Assembly (NCBI GenBank): GCA_023417745.1
Contig: JAEZEM010000087.1
Location: forward strand, 1-21,999
Source of the DNA: Pseudomonadota bacterium
Lineage (GTDB): Bacteria; Desulfobacterota; Desulfovibrionia; Desulfovibrionales; Desulfovibrionaceae
Length of the DNA stretch: 21,999 bases
Direction: 5' to 3'
A program made the translations under genes and the position numbers. Shown here in pieces: positions 9,321 through 17,994 of the stretch; the first letter of the stretch is position 1; each line of letters begins with the position of its first letter. Under the pieces are notes generated by a model. That model had not been told where the DNA came from. It saw only the letters and a program-made list of their open reading frames with translations, and ran no database searches.

Positions 9321-11342
9321 ATGTCCAACGATTCCGGCCGGCCGACGAGCCGACTGCGCCGCATTGTCTTTGGCAAATCCATCGACCTGGGCGACCAGTC
9401 CATCTTCCACAACCTTTCCCTGGTGGCCTTTTTCGCCTGGGTGGGCCTGGGAGCCGACGGCCTGTCCTCCTCCTGCTACGGTCCGGCCGAGGCCTTCCTG
9501 GCTCTGGGGCAACACACGTTTTTGGCCGTCTTCGTGGCCCTGGGCACGGCGATCACCATCGGCGTCATCAGCGCCGCCTATTCCCAGATCATCGAACTTT
9601 TCCCCACCGGCGGCGGCGGCTACGTGGTGGCCTCGCGGCTGTTGTCGCCCAAGGTCGGCATGGTCTCGGGCTGCGCCCTGCTCATCGACTATGTCCTGAC
9701 CATCACCTTGTCCGTGGCCAGCGGGGCCGACGCCGTCTTCAGCTTCCTGCCGGCCGCCCTCCTGCCCTACCGCCTGCCCACGGCCGTGGCCGGGGTGGTG
9801 GCGCTTATTGTGCTCAATCTGCGCGGGGTCAAGGAATCGGTCATGGCGCTGGTGCCCATCTTCATGACCTTCGTGGCCACCCATGCCGTGGCCATCGGCT
9901 ACGGCGTGTTCGCCCACGTGTCCGACATGCCGGCCCTGGCCTCACGCCTGGGCCAGGACGTGACCGCCGCCCACACCGAACTTGGCGGCCTGGGCATGCT
10001 GCTTTTGGTGCTGCACGCCTACAGCATGGGCGCGGGCACCTATACCGGCATCGAGGCCGTGTCCAACGGCCTGCCCATCCTGCGCGAACCGCGCGAGAAG
10101 ACCGGCAAGCGCACCATGCTCTACATGGCCCTGTCCCTGACCCTGACCGTGGTCGGCATCATCACCTGCTACCTGCTTTTTGACGTGCGCCCCCAGGACG
10201 GCAAGACCCTCAACGCCGTGCTGTTCGAAAACGTGGTCGCCGGCTGGGGGCCTGACCTGGGCGGCGGGTTCGTGCTGGTCACCCTGGTCTCCGAGGCCCT
10301 GCTCCTGTTCGTGGCCGCCCAGGCCGGCTTCGTGGACGGGCCGCGCGTGCTGTCCAACATGGCGCTGGACCGCTGGCTGCCGGCCCGTTTCGCCCTGCTG
10401 TCCGACCGTCTGGTGACCCAAAACGGCATCCTGCTCATGGGCGCTTCGGCCCTGGTCCTCATGGTCGCCTCCCATGGCTCGGTGGATCTGCTGATCGTTC
10501 TTTACAGCATCAACGTGTTCATCACCTTCGTGCTGTCCCAGCTCGGCATGGTGCGCCACTGGTGGGAGGTGCGCGGCCAACGCGTGGCCTGGAAAAAAGG
10601 CCTGCTCCTCAACGGTCTGGGCTTGGCCCTGACCCTGTTCATTCTCATCATGGTCACCTGGGTGAAGTTTTTCGAGGGCGGCTGGATGACGCTCCTCATC
10701 ACGGCCGGGCTGGCCGCCGCCGCCCTGGGCGTCAAGCGGCACTACGACCGGGTCGGAGCGCAAATCAAAAAGCTCGACGTCCTGCGGGCCGTGGTGGACC
10801 CGCAAAACCCCTACACCCCGCCCATTCCCGTCAATCCCGAGACGCTTGGCCAGCCGGACCTCACGGCCCCCACGGCCGTCATTTTCGTCAACGGCTTCAA
10901 CGGCCTGGGCATCCACACCCTGCTGTCCACGGTGCGGCTTTTCGGCAAGGACATCAAAAACTACGTGTTCGTGCAGATCGGCGTGGTGGACGCGGCCGTG
11001 TTTCGGGGCGCGGCCGAACTGTCGCGGCTCAAGGCCGGCATGCAGCGCGACCTGGAATCCTACGCGGCGGTCATGCGCGAGCGCGGCTACCACGCCGAAG
11101 CCCACTGGGCCGTGGGCACGGACATCGTGGCCGAACTCACCGAGCTGGCCCCGGCCCTGCGCGAACGCTTCCCCAGGGCGATCTTTTGCGGCGGCCAGCT
11201 CGTCTTCGAAAAGGAAACCTTTGTGACCCGCCTGCTCCACAACTATGTGATCTTCGCCCTCCAGCGCCAACTCTACCGCATGGGACTGCCGTTTATCATC
11301 ATGCCCGTGCGCCTGGACCTGCCGGAGTGGTTCGAGGACTGA
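9321..11342 (+). CDS. kimA: KimA-like potassium importer (APC superfamily) with C-terminal cytosolic domain
   Basis: Probable high-affinity K+ uptake protein of the inner membrane; 673 residues (B. subtilis KimA is 607). About 12 membrane segments span residues 30-490, followed by a ~170-residue cytosolic Rossmann-like domain (about 515-673), matching KimA architecture. From memory of the KimA structure, K+-site residues Asp36, Tyr43, Asp117, Tyr118, Thr230 and Glu233 have counterparts at Asp46, Tyr53, Asp123, Tyr124, Thr242 and Glu245 with identical local spacing (ADGLSSSCYG, LLIDYVLT, YTGIEAVSN). Other family motifs are YSQIIELFPTGGGGYVVAS and LRGVKES. The ATG at 9321 follows AAGGGA at 9310-9315; the frame is open back to an ATG at 9081, but those 80 residues look like translated leader. 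The upstream c-di-AMP riboswitch independently supports potassium transport over amino-acid transport. A generic APC amino-acid permease is the alternative. Confidence 0.85.
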   Translation: MSNDSGRPTSRLRRIVFGKSIDLGDQSIFHNLSLVAFFAWVGLGADGLSSSCYGPAEAFLALGQHTFLAVFVALGTAITIGVISAAYSQIIELFPTGGGGYVVASRLLSPKVGMVSGCALLIDYVLTITLSVASGADAVFSFLPAALLPYRLPTAVAGVVALIVLNLRGVKESVMALVPIFMTFVATHAVAIGYGVFAHVSDMPALASRLGQDVTAAHTELGGLGMLLLVLHAYSMGAGTYTGIEAVSNGLPILREPREKTGKRTMLYMALSLTLTVVGIITCYLLFDVRPQDGKTLNAVLFENVVAGWGPDLGGGFVLVTLVSEALLLFVAAQAGFVDGPRVLSNMALDRWLPARFALLSDRLVTQNGILLMGASALVLMVASHGSVDLLIVLYSINVFITFVLSQLGMVRHWWEVRGQRVAWKKGLLLNGLGLALTLFILIMVTWVKFFEGGWMTLLITAGLAAAALGVKRHYDRVGAQIKKLDVLRAVVDPQNPYTPPIPVNPETLGQPDLTAPTAVIFVNGFNGLGIHTLLSTVRLFGKDIKNYVFVQIGVVDAAVFRGAAELSRLKAGMQRDLESYAAVMRERGYHAEAHWAVGTDIVAELTELAPALRERFPRAIFCGGQLVFEKETFVTRLLHNYVIFALQRQLYRMGLPFIIMPVRLDLPEWFED

Positions 11343-11359
11343 AGCGGCGCTCCCCTCGC

Positions 11360-11408
11360 GGGCGGTCGAGCCGGCGGGACCGCCCGGCGCAGCGCCGCCC
11401 GACGTTTT
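11360..11408 (+). terminator. Probable terminator after kimA
   Basis: GGGCGGTC (11360-11367) pairs with GACCGCCC (11378-11385), followed by a small GGCG/CGCC hairpin (11386-11396) and a short TTTT at 11405-11408. It begins 18 bp after the stop codon. The T-run is short and some bases away from the stem, so termination may be only partial. Confidence 0.5.
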
Positions 11409-11747
11409 CTCAAACCCGGGCAGGGCCATTGCGGCGACCTCACCCGGACGCCATTTCAACGCCTTGACAATGCACTGAAATAGCATGGTTTTCCACCATC
11501 AAAAAACGCCTCTGCGCGGCAGGCGTTCCGCTGTCCACGCCCGCGCCCCAGCCTGAAAAAAATATCCCACGGCCTGGCGCGGCCTTGGCCGACGAGGGCG
11601 ATTTCCGGCCGGCCGACCCCTCTTGCAATCGTCTGCTCCGGGCGTATGACGGATGCGGCTTGGGGAAGTGTCGGGGTGGTCCCTGCCCTGCGCGTTGGGG
11701 AGCGCGCGGGGGTCCGCAACTTCGTATCCTACTGGCATCGTTAAAAA
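11409..11747. other. Long intergenic/leader region upstream of nrdGD, no gene recognised
   Basis: About 340 bp between the kimA terminator and nrdG. A TTGACA at 11464-11469 has no acceptable -10 at normal spacing. A TATCCT at 11725-11730 lies just before nrdG without a matching -35. An ATGGT/ACCAT inverted repeat lies at 11485-11499. A minus-strand terminator-like hairpin is described separately. No NrdR box pair or riboswitch consensus was found. If transcription starts near 11490, the nrdG leader would exceed 250 nt and be heavily structured. Confidence 0.4.
11501..11527 (-). terminator. Orphan minus-strand terminator-like hairpin
   Basis: On the minus strand AACGCCT (from 11527) pairs with AGGCGTT around a 9-nt loop and is followed by T residues to 11501 (six in all, two within the stem). 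It looks like an intrinsic terminator facing left, yet no minus-strand coding gene lies upstream of it within 400 bp and kimA converges on it. It may end an unannotated small RNA or stop antisense transcription. Confidence 0.5.
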
Positions 11748-12413
11748 ATGACCTATCCATCCGCCTGGGAGCTCGTGCGTGGCATCGAGCCCATGTCCCT
11801 TTGCGATTGGCCGGGACGCCTGACCGCCGTGCTGTTTTTCGGCGGTTGCAACCTGCGCTGCCCCCACTGCCATAACGCCGCCCTGGCCTGGACGCCGCAA
11901 GCCGGCGCCGCGCCCCTGACCGAAAAGGCCGTGCGCCGATTCGTCACATCCCGCCGCCCCTGGCTCGACGGGCTGGTCATCACCGGCGGCGAACCCACCC
12001 TGACCCCGGGGATGCCCGGCCTAGCCGCTGCCGTGGCCGCCTCGGGGCTGCCGGTCAAAGTCGATTCCAACGGCCTGCGCCCGGACGTCCTGGCCACATT
12101 GCTTGAAAGCCACCCGGACATTTACCTGGCCGTGGACGTCAAGGCGCCCTTTGCCAAGTATCCGCTGGTCACCGGCGGCTTGGCCGGGGCCGAGGACGCC
12201 GCCGAGCGCCTGGGCGAGGTCTTTGCCCTGGCTAGGGCCCATCCCGGGCGCGTCCAGTTTCGCGCCACCCGCGTGCCCGAACTGACGGACGACGACATCA
12301 GGGAGGTGGAGTCGCTGCTGCCGCCCGGACACGTGTTGACCATCCAACCGTTTCGACCGCTGCCGCGCCGCGCGGAGGAGAAGGCCGATGCCCAAGCAGA
12401 TTCGCAAGCGTGA
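11748..12413 (+). CDS. nrdG: Anaerobic ribonucleotide reductase activating protein (radical SAM)
   Basis: Radical-SAM activase that generates the glycyl radical on NrdD; 221 residues. The CxxxCxxC cluster motif is CNLRCPHC (Cys34, Cys38, Cys41), which binds the 4Fe-4S cluster with S-adenosylmethionine, and ITGGEPT at 78-84 is the SAM amino-group motif. The opening VRGIEPMSLCDWPGRL is typical of the NrdG subgroup paired with this type of NrdD. The C-terminal 20 residues are charged and Ala-rich and overlap nrdD by 26 bp, so translation is probably coupled. The ATG at 11748 has no clear ribosome site; upstream is an A-run. A later ATG (residue 16) would remove part of the conserved start, so 11748 is preferred. 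Confidence 0.93.
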   Translation: MTYPSAWELVRGIEPMSLCDWPGRLTAVLFFGGCNLRCPHCHNAALAWTPQAGAAPLTEKAVRRFVTSRRPWLDGLVITGGEPTLTPGMPGLAAAVAASGLPVKVDSNGLRPDVLATLLESHPDIYLAVDVKAPFAKYPLVTGGLAGAEDAAERLGEVFALARAHPGRVQFRATRVPELTDDDIREVESLLPPGHVLTIQPFRPLPRRAEEKADAQADSQA

Positions 12414-14442
12414 CGGATGCCTGGAAACCTGGTCCACCCAGCGGATCGCCCAGGCGATCTTAAAAGCCCTCAAGGCCAGCGGCGTTCAGGACCCGATCCT
12501 GGCCACCCGCCTGGCCGGCAAGGTCGAGGGCAAGCTTGAGGAACTCGGCAACGACGTGCCCGAGCAGGAGCATGTCCAGGACGCGGTGGAGCTCGTGCTC
12601 ATGGAATCGCGCCTTTTCGCCGTGGCCCGGCGCTACATCGTCTACCGCGAAAAACGGCGCGAGCTGCGCGAGCAGAAAGCCGCCTTTCTCGACATCGCCG
12701 ACGTCATCGACACCTACATCGCCAAGACCGACTGGCGGGTGGCGGAAAACGCCAACATGAACCACAGCTTCCAGGGCCTCATGCTCCACCTGTCGGGCAC
12801 GGTGCAGGCCCGCTACGCCCTGGAAAAATACCCCGAAGAAGTGCGCGCCGCCCATGAGCACGGCTATTTCCACATCCACGACCTGTCCTTTGGCCTGGCC
12901 GGCTACTGCGCCGGCTGGAGCCTGCGCGACTTGCTGCTCGAAGGCTTCAACCTGACCGGCCGCTCCTGCGCCGGGCCGCCCCGCCACTTCGACACGGCGC
13001 TGGGGCAGATGGTCAATTTCCTGGGCACGCTGCAAAACGAATGGGCCGGAGCCCAGGCGTTCAACAACGTCGACACCTACCTGGCCCCCTTCATCCGCCA
13101 CGACGGCCTGACCTACAAAGAGGTCAAGCAGGCCATGCAGAAGTTCGTGTTTAACCTCAACACCACCTCGCGCTGGGGCGGCCAGAGCCCCTTTACCAAT
13201 CTCACCTTCGACCTTTCCCCGCCCAAGCATCTGGCCAGTGAGGCCGTCATCATCGGCGGCAAGATGCAGGACGCCGTCTACGGCGACTTTGCCCCGGAAA
13301 TGGCGATGATCAACAAGGCCTTTCTGGAGGTCATGGCCGGGGGCGACTACGACGGCCGCATCTTCTCCTTCCCCATCCCGACCTACAACGTCACCAAGGA
13401 TTTCCCCTGGGACTCGGAGATCGGCACGCTGTTGCTGGAAATGACGGCCAAGTACGGCGCGCCGTATTTCCAGAACTTCATCAATTCCGACCTGTCGCCC
13501 GAGGACGTGCGTTCCATGTGCTGCCGGCTGCAGATGGATTTGCGCCAGCTGCGCAACAAGGTGGGCGGACTTTTCGGGGCCGGCGACCTGACCGGGTCGG
13601 TGGGCGTGGTGACGCTGAACCTGCCCAAGCTGGCTTTTTTGGCCCAGGGCGAGGAGGATTTCCTGGACCTGGTCGGCGAATACGCCGAGCTGGCCAAGAC
13701 GGCCCTGGAATTCAAGCGCAAGATGATCAGCGACAACCTGGAGCGCGGGCTGTTCCCCTGGACCAAGCGCTACCTGAAAAACGGCTTCAAGGGCCACTTC
13801 TCGACCATCGGGCTGGTGGGCGGCCACGAAGCCTGCCTCAATCTCCTTGGCAAGGGCATCGAGACCGAGGCAGGGGTGCGGCTCATGACCCGGATGCTGG
13901 AGCATCTGCGCGAAGTGACCTCACGCTTTCAGGAAGAGACCGGCGCCCTCTACAACCTCGAAGCCACGCCGGCCGAGGGCACGAGCTACCGCCTGGCCAA
14001 GATCGACAAGGCGCTTTATGCCGACATCAAGGCCTCGGGCAACGGCACGCCGTACTACACCAATTCCACCACCCTGCCGGTGGGGCTGTCGCGCGACGTG
14101 TTCGCCGCCCTGGAGCATCAAAACAAGCTCCAGCCCCTCTACACCGGCGGCACGGTGTTCCACACCTATTTGGGCGAAGCCGTGGCCGACGTGGAGGCGC
14201 TCAAGTCGTTTATCGTCAAGGCGTTTACCATGACGAAGATTCCGTATCTGTCGATCACGCCGACGTTTTCGGTCTGCAAGAAACACGGCTACGTCAAGGG
14301 CGAGCATTTCGAGTGTCCGCAGTGCGGCGCGCCCTCGGAAGTGTTCACGCGCATCGTGGGGTATTACCGGCCGGTGTCCTTGTGGAACAAGGGCAAGCAG
14401 GCGGAATATGCGGAGCGGCTGACGTACGGGGAGATTTGCTAG
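12388..14442 (+). CDS. nrdD: Class III anaerobic ribonucleoside-triphosphate reductase
   Basis: Glycyl-radical enzyme reducing ribonucleoside triphosphates under strict anoxia; 684 residues. An N-terminal ATP-cone (about 2-92, beginning PKQIRKRDGCLETW) provides allosteric activity control. The catalytic barrel follows. Near the C-terminus is a metal site SVCKKHGY...FECPQCG (Cys630, His633, Cys643, Cys646), then the glycyl-radical loop RIVGYYRP with Gly658 and the tail WNKGKQAEYAERLTYGEIC. The metal site has a CxxH plus CxxC pattern, as I recall for this NrdD subgroup, in place of four cysteines. The ATG at 12388 has GGAGGAG seven bases upstream, inside the end of nrdG. A strong terminator follows 30 bp after the stop. 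All essential residues are present. Confidence 0.97.
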   Translation: MPKQIRKRDGCLETWSTQRIAQAILKALKASGVQDPILATRLAGKVEGKLEELGNDVPEQEHVQDAVELVLMESRLFAVARRYIVYREKRRELREQKAAFLDIADVIDTYIAKTDWRVAENANMNHSFQGLMLHLSGTVQARYALEKYPEEVRAAHEHGYFHIHDLSFGLAGYCAGWSLRDLLLEGFNLTGRSCAGPPRHFDTALGQMVNFLGTLQNEWAGAQAFNNVDTYLAPFIRHDGLTYKEVKQAMQKFVFNLNTTSRWGGQSPFTNLTFDLSPPKHLASEAVIIGGKMQDAVYGDFAPEMAMINKAFLEVMAGGDYDGRIFSFPIPTYNVTKDFPWDSEIGTLLLEMTAKYGAPYFQNFINSDLSPEDVRSMCCRLQMDLRQLRNKVGGLFGAGDLTGSVGVVTLNLPKLAFLAQGEEDFLDLVGEYAELAKTALEFKRKMISDNLERGLFPWTKRYLKNGFKGHFSTIGLVGGHEACLNLLGKGIETEAGVRLMTRMLEHLREVTSRFQEETGALYNLEATPAEGTSYRLAKIDKALYADIKASGNGTPYYTNSTTLPVGLSRDVFAALEHQNKLQPLYTGGTVFHTYLGEAVADVEALKSFIVKAFTMTKIPYLSITPTFSVCKKHGYVKGEHFECPQCGAPSEVFTRIVGYYRPVSLWNKGKQAEYAERLTYGEIC

Positions 14443-14473
14443 CGGGCGCAATTGCCCGAACAACGCGCTTTGA

Positions 14474-14510
14474 CCGCCGGAGACGCAGGCCGCGTCTCCG
14501 GCGGTTTTTT
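14474..14510 (+). terminator. Rho-independent terminator of nrdGD
   Basis: A perfect 13-bp GC-rich stem (14474-14486 with 14492-14504, loop AGGCC) is immediately followed by TTTTTT. Textbook terminator 31 bp after the nrdD stop. Confidence 0.96.
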
Positions 14511-14601
14511 GTTGTTTGCCGACGGCTGTCGGCCCCTGGACAGCGTCTGCCCCATGTGACGCCGCCCTCCCCCCTTGCCTCGCCCTTCCCTGCCGCGCTA
14601 C

Positions 14602-16389
14602 ATGTCGCCGACCGGACGCCTTGTCGCGTCCATCCCCTTACCCCGCAAACCAAAGGATTCCGCCATCGCCGCCAAAGTCGAAGGCAACATCGTCGGGCTC
14701 AAGCCCAGCCAGCTCAAAGCCTTGGAACGTCTGGGCACGCGCCGCTATCCGTCGGTTGGCGGCTACACCGTGGACCAGGCTCGGGAACTCGCCGCCATCT
14801 CCTACGGCATCGGCCGGCAAGTCGGCCTGCTCCTCGACCGCAAAGGTCGGCCGGCCCACATCATCGTCGGCACGCAAAAGGGCATCCTCATCCCCGAACT
14901 CGACCGGGCGCGCCTGAGCGCCGGCCGATTGCGGGGACTTCGCCTGCTCCACACCCACTTGGCCGGCGAGGGCTTAAACGAGGAAGACTTGACCGACATG
15001 CTCTTCCTGCGTCTGGACTCCGTGGCCGCGCTCACCGTGGACGCCATGGCCCAGCCGGTGACGCTGCACATGGCCCACTTGCTGCCGCCCGGAGCCGGCG
15101 ACGCGCCCTACGACGTGCTGCCGCCGCGCCCCTTTGACCGGGTGGAGGAAGATTTCAATGCCCTGGCCGAGGCCCTGGAAGCCGAGCTGGCCCGCGAGGG
15201 CGAGCGCATCGACGCCCCGGGCAAGGCGGCCTCGGGCCGTGAAAAGGCCGTGCTGGTCAGTGTGGCCACCGCGCCCAAGGCCGTGCAGGACGCCTCCCTG
15301 GACGAGCTGGCCGCCCTGGCCGACACAGCCGGGCTGGACGTGCCCGAACGGGTGGTGCAGCGCGTGTCGGCCATCAATCCCAAGTTCCTGCTCGGTAAAG
15401 GGAAGCTGGCCGAAATCGAGATCGTGGCCCTGCGGGCCGGGGCATCGCTCTTGGTCTTTGACGGTGAACTCTCGCCCTCCCAGATCCGCAACCTGGCCGA
15501 GGTGACGCAGCTGCGGGTCATCGACCGCACCCAGCTTATCCTCGACATCTTCGCCCAGCACGCGGCCACCCGCTCGGGCAAGCTGCAGGTCGAGATGGCC
15601 CAGCTCAAGTATCTGCAACCGCGCCTGGTGCGCCAGGATCGGGCCATGTCGCGGCTCATGGGCGGCATCGGCGGCCGGGGACCGGGCGAGACCAAGCTTG
15701 AGGTGGATCGGCGGCGCATCCGCGAACGCATCGGCCGCATCAAGGACGAGCTCAAGGAACTGCGCAAGCGCCGGGCCGCCGCCCGAGCCGGCCGGGCCAG
15801 GGCCGGACTGCCGGTGGTGTCGCTGGTCGGCTACACCAACGCCGGCAAATCGACCCTGCTCAATACGCTGACCGGCAGCGCCGTGCTGGCCGAGAACCGC
15901 TTATTTGCCACCCTGGACCCGACCAGCCGCCGGCTGCGCTTCCCCAGCAACCACGAGATCATCTTGACCGACACCGTGGGCTTTATCCGCGAGCTGCCCA
16001 AGGAGCTCAAGGAAGCCTTCCGGGCCACCCTGGAGGAGCTGGAAGCGGCCGACCTGCTGGTGGCCGTGGCCGACGCCTCCCATGCCGAGGTGGAAGCCCA
16101 AGCCGCCGCCGTGGCGGACATTCTTCAAGAAATGGAGCTTGGCGACACGCCGCGCCTGTTTGTGCTCAACAAATGGGACGCCGTGTCCGAGGAGCGCCGG
16201 CTGGAGCTGCGCAACCTCTTCCCCGAGGCCATCGCCCTGTCGGCCAAAACCCGCGACGGCCTTGCCGAGCTGACCGATGCCGTGTTGTCCCGGGTGCGCT
16301 CCGGGCCGGGGGTTCGGGTGGGACAGCCGGAGGCGGCGGAAGAAGCCCCCACGGACGAGACGATTCCCGAGCCTTGCGCAACGCCGTGA
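14602..16389 (+). CDS. hflX: GTPase HflX (ribosome-splitting factor), long form
   Basis: Binds the 50S subunit and splits stalled or stress-damaged ribosomes. About 595 residues, longer than the ~430 of E. coli HflX because of an extra N-terminal region (about 22-200) of the kind seen in long-form HflX. The HflX N-domain follows (about 215-345, [38 protein letters not shown]), then the glycine-rich [14 protein letters not shown] at 354-367, a coiled linker, and the G domain: G1 GYTNAGKST 410-418, G3 DTVGF 457-461, G4 NKWD 523-526. Start is uncertain. The ATG at 14602 lacks a ribosome site; the frame also opens from a TTG at 14575. The only good Shine-Dalgarno, AAAGGA at 14652-14657, precedes an ATC codon (14665) exactly where homologous proteins seem to begin ([13 protein letters not shown]). 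Downstream genes nfeD and SPFH share the strand. Confidence 0.93.
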   Translation: MSPTGRLVASIPLPRKPKDSAIAAKVEGNIVGLKPSQLKALERLGTRRYPSVGGYTVDQARELAAISYGIGRQVGLLLDRKGRPAHIIVGTQKGILIPELDRARLSAGRLRGLRLLHTHLAGEGLNEEDLTDMLFLRLDSVAALTVDAMAQPVTLHMAHLLPPGAGDAPYDVLPPRPFDRVEEDFNALAEALEAELAREGERIDAPGKAASGREKAVLVSVATAPKAVQDASLDELAALADTAGLDVPERVVQRVSAINPKFLLGKGKLAEIEIVALRAGASLLVFDGELSPSQIRNLAEVTQLRVIDRTQLILDIFAQHAATRSGKLQVEMAQLKYLQPRLVRQDRAMSRLMGGIGGRGPGETKLEVDRRRIRERIGRIKDELKELRKRRAAARAGRARAGLPVVSLVGYTNAGKSTLLNTLTGSAVLAENRLFATLDPTSRRLRFPSNHEIILTDTVGFIRELPKELKEAFRATLEELEAADLLVAVADASHAEVEAQAAAVADILQEMELGDTPRLFVLNKWDAVSEERRLELRNLFPEAIALSAKTRDGLAELTDAVLSRVRSGPGVRVGQPEAAEEAPTDETIPEPCATP

Positions 16390-16483
16390 GCCACGACGCC
16401 GGGGCAGCGCCCTGGCCAAAGCCATTCGCTCCTTCCCCCGAGAAAAGAACTCTTCCAACAAGCGGCTCGAAAAAGGACGTTCC

Positions 16484-16948
16484 ATGGCGACAAGCTTCCC
16501 TCCCTGGCTCATCTGGTTTGTGGTCGGCCTTGCCGTTTCCTTGTCGGAACTGGTGCTCCCCGGCTTTGTCGTCATTTTTTTCGGCCTTGGCTGTCTGGGC
16601 GCCGCCGTCCTCGCGGCTATCCTTCCCGACGCCTACACGGCCCAGGTCGCTACCTTCATCGTGGTCACCATCCTTTCCCTGGCCACCCTGCGCAAAATGG
16701 CCATGCGCGTCTTCGTGGGGAAAAGCGAGGCGGCCCCAGGGGAGGAGCGGGACCAGAATTTCGTCAAGGCACGAGTCGTCGTCGAGCATGACCTCGCCCC
16801 AGGCCAGGAGACCCGAGTCCGGTATCGTGGCTCCATCTGGAAAGCCCGCGCAGCGGATCACATCACCGCAAACACCGAAGTTGAAATCGCTGGTTTTGAC
16901 CACACCGACAAATCTTGCCTTGTCCTGAAGGTCCTCAAACCATCTTGA
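16484..16948 (+). CDS. Short NfeD-like membrane protein (stomatin operon partner)
   Basis: Small NfeD-family protein of 154 residues without the ClpP-like protease domain of long NfeD. Three closely spaced hydrophobic segments (about 8-25, 26-46, 52-70) are followed by a soluble C-terminal OB-fold domain (about 88-152, VKARVVVEHDLAPGQETRVRYRGSIWKARA), the family layout. The ATG at 16484 has AAGGA about six bases upstream; the frame is open further upstream but the extra sequence is Arg-rich translated spacer. The stop codon overlaps the ribosome site of the SPFH gene 14 bp downstream, so the pair is co-transcribed and probably works together in membrane organisation or quality control, as for YbbK(QmcA)-YbbJ. 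Confidence 0.9.
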   Translation: MATSFPPWLIWFVVGLAVSLSELVLPGFVVIFFGLGCLGAAVLAAILPDAYTAQVATFIVVTILSLATLRKMAMRVFVGKSEAAPGEERDQNFVKARVVVEHDLAPGQETRVRYRGSIWKARAADHITANTEVEIAGFDHTDKSCLVLKVLKPS

Positions 16949-16962
16949 AAGGAGCTTCTCCC

Positions 16963-17895
16963 ATGACGCCTTCTCTTTTTGCCTTGTCCGCTGTCGCCGT
17001 CTTCATCATCATTGTCCTGCTCAAAGGCGCGCTGATCGTCCCGCAAAAGAGCGAGGTCATCATTGAACGTCTCGGGAAATTCAGCCGCAAACTCGAAGCC
17101 GGCTTCCATATTCTTATACCGTTCATCGACCGCGCGGCCTACACCTTCAGCCTCAAGGAACAAGTCGTCGACATCCCGCCGCAAGTCTGCATCACCAAGG
17201 ACAATGTCAGCGTAGAGATCGACGGCATCGTGTATCTGGAGATCCAGGACGCGCAAAAGACCGCTTACGGCATCGACAACTATCTTCGCGCCGCAACGCA
17301 GATGGCCCAGACCACCTTGCGCTCTGCCATCGGCAAGATCGACCTAGACAAGACCTTTGAGGAGCGGGAAAAGATCAACGTGGAAGTGGTCACGGCCATC
17401 GACGAAGCGGCCATGACCTGGGGCGTCAAAGTCCTTCGCTACGAGATCAAAGACATTACGCCCCCGGAGTCGGTCAAGCGGGCCATGGAAGCGCAAATGA
17501 CCGCCGAACGGCAAAAGCGGGCCGATATCGCTGCTTCCGAAGGCTTGCGCCAGGCCATGATCAACCAGTCCGAAGGCGAGAAACAAAAGAAGATCAACGA
17601 GGCCACGGGGCAGGCCGAACAGGTGACCCTTATCGCCGAAGCCGAGGCGAAGAAGATCGACCTCATCGCCACGGCCACAGCCGAAGGCATCCGCAAGGTC
17701 GCGCTCACCCTCAAGGAGGCTGGCGGCATGGAGGCGGTCAATATGCGCCTTGCCGAGCAATACATCACGGCCTTCGGCAACCTGGCCAAGACCAACAACA
17801 CCATCCTGATGCCGGCCAATGTCGCCGATGTCGCCGGAATGATCGGCGCAGCCATGGCCACGGTGAAGGAAGTCAAGAACGTCAAGACCGCCTGA
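16963..17895 (+). CDS. SPFH/stomatin-family membrane protein (QmcA-like)
   Basis: Band-7 protein of 310 residues thought to scaffold membrane microdomains. One N-terminal hydrophobic anchor (about 4-24) precedes the SPFH domain (about 25-190, VPQKSEVIIERLGKFSRKLEAGFHILIPFIDR and ITKDNVSVEIDGIVYLEIQD), then a long charged helix (about 190-260) rich in Glu, Lys and Ala, as needed for oligomerisation. YGIDNYLRAATQMAQTTLRSAIGKIDLDKTFEERE is a strong match to bacterial stomatin/QmcA proteins. The ATG at 16963 follows AAAGGAG at 16948-16954, which overlaps the nfeD stop. Very secure family; the cellular role is inferred from relatives. Confidence 0.94.
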   Translation: MTPSLFALSAVAVFIIIVLLKGALIVPQKSEVIIERLGKFSRKLEAGFHILIPFIDRAAYTFSLKEQVVDIPPQVCITKDNVSVEIDGIVYLEIQDAQKTAYGIDNYLRAATQMAQTTLRSAIGKIDLDKTFEEREKINVEVVTAIDEAAMTWGVKVLRYEIKDITPPESVKRAMEAQMTAERQKRADIAASEGLRQAMINQSEGEKQKKINEATGQAEQVTLIAEAEAKKIDLIATATAEGIRKVALTLKEAGGMEAVNMRLAEQYITAFGNLAKTNNTILMPANVADVAGMIGAAMATVKEVKNVKTA

Positions 17896-17935
17896 GCGTC
17901 GTGTTCGAGCCCCCGCCCTGCCGCCCGGGCCATGA

Positions 17936-17994
17936 GGGAGAATTGCCGCCTGACAAGTTACGGGTGAATCGAGCCTGTCATTTTGGCAATTCCC
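17936..17994. repeat. Inverted repeat between convergent genes
   Basis: GGGAGAATTGCC (17936-17947) is complementary to GGCAATTCCC (17985-17994) with a 2-base bulge, and TGACA (17951-17955) to TGTCA (17976-17980) inside it. The right arms overlap the last codons of the hydrolase gene. It lies exactly where the SPFH and hydrolase transcripts meet, so a bidirectional terminator is plausible, but there is no clear T-run on either strand. Confidence 0.45.

Noticed and set aside
11464..11492. TTGACA as the nrdG promoter
   Set aside because: No acceptable -10 hexamer at 15-19 bp; the hexamer alone is not enough.
11501..11740. 6S or SRP RNA on the minus strand ending at the orphan terminator
   Set aside because: I could not find the conserved 6S bubble or the SRP GGAAG/GCA core; kept only as an open small-RNA question.
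11650..11747. Possible cobalamin riboswitch before nrdGD (GGGGAA, GGTGG and CCGCAAC fragments)
   Set aside because: The B12 box (AGYCAGGAGACCTGCC-like) and the ACTGT segment are missing, and there is no room for them before the nrdG start.
17901..17930. tRNA-like GTTCGAG T-loop fragment
   Set aside because: No matching acceptor stem, anticodon arm or cloverleaf could be built.
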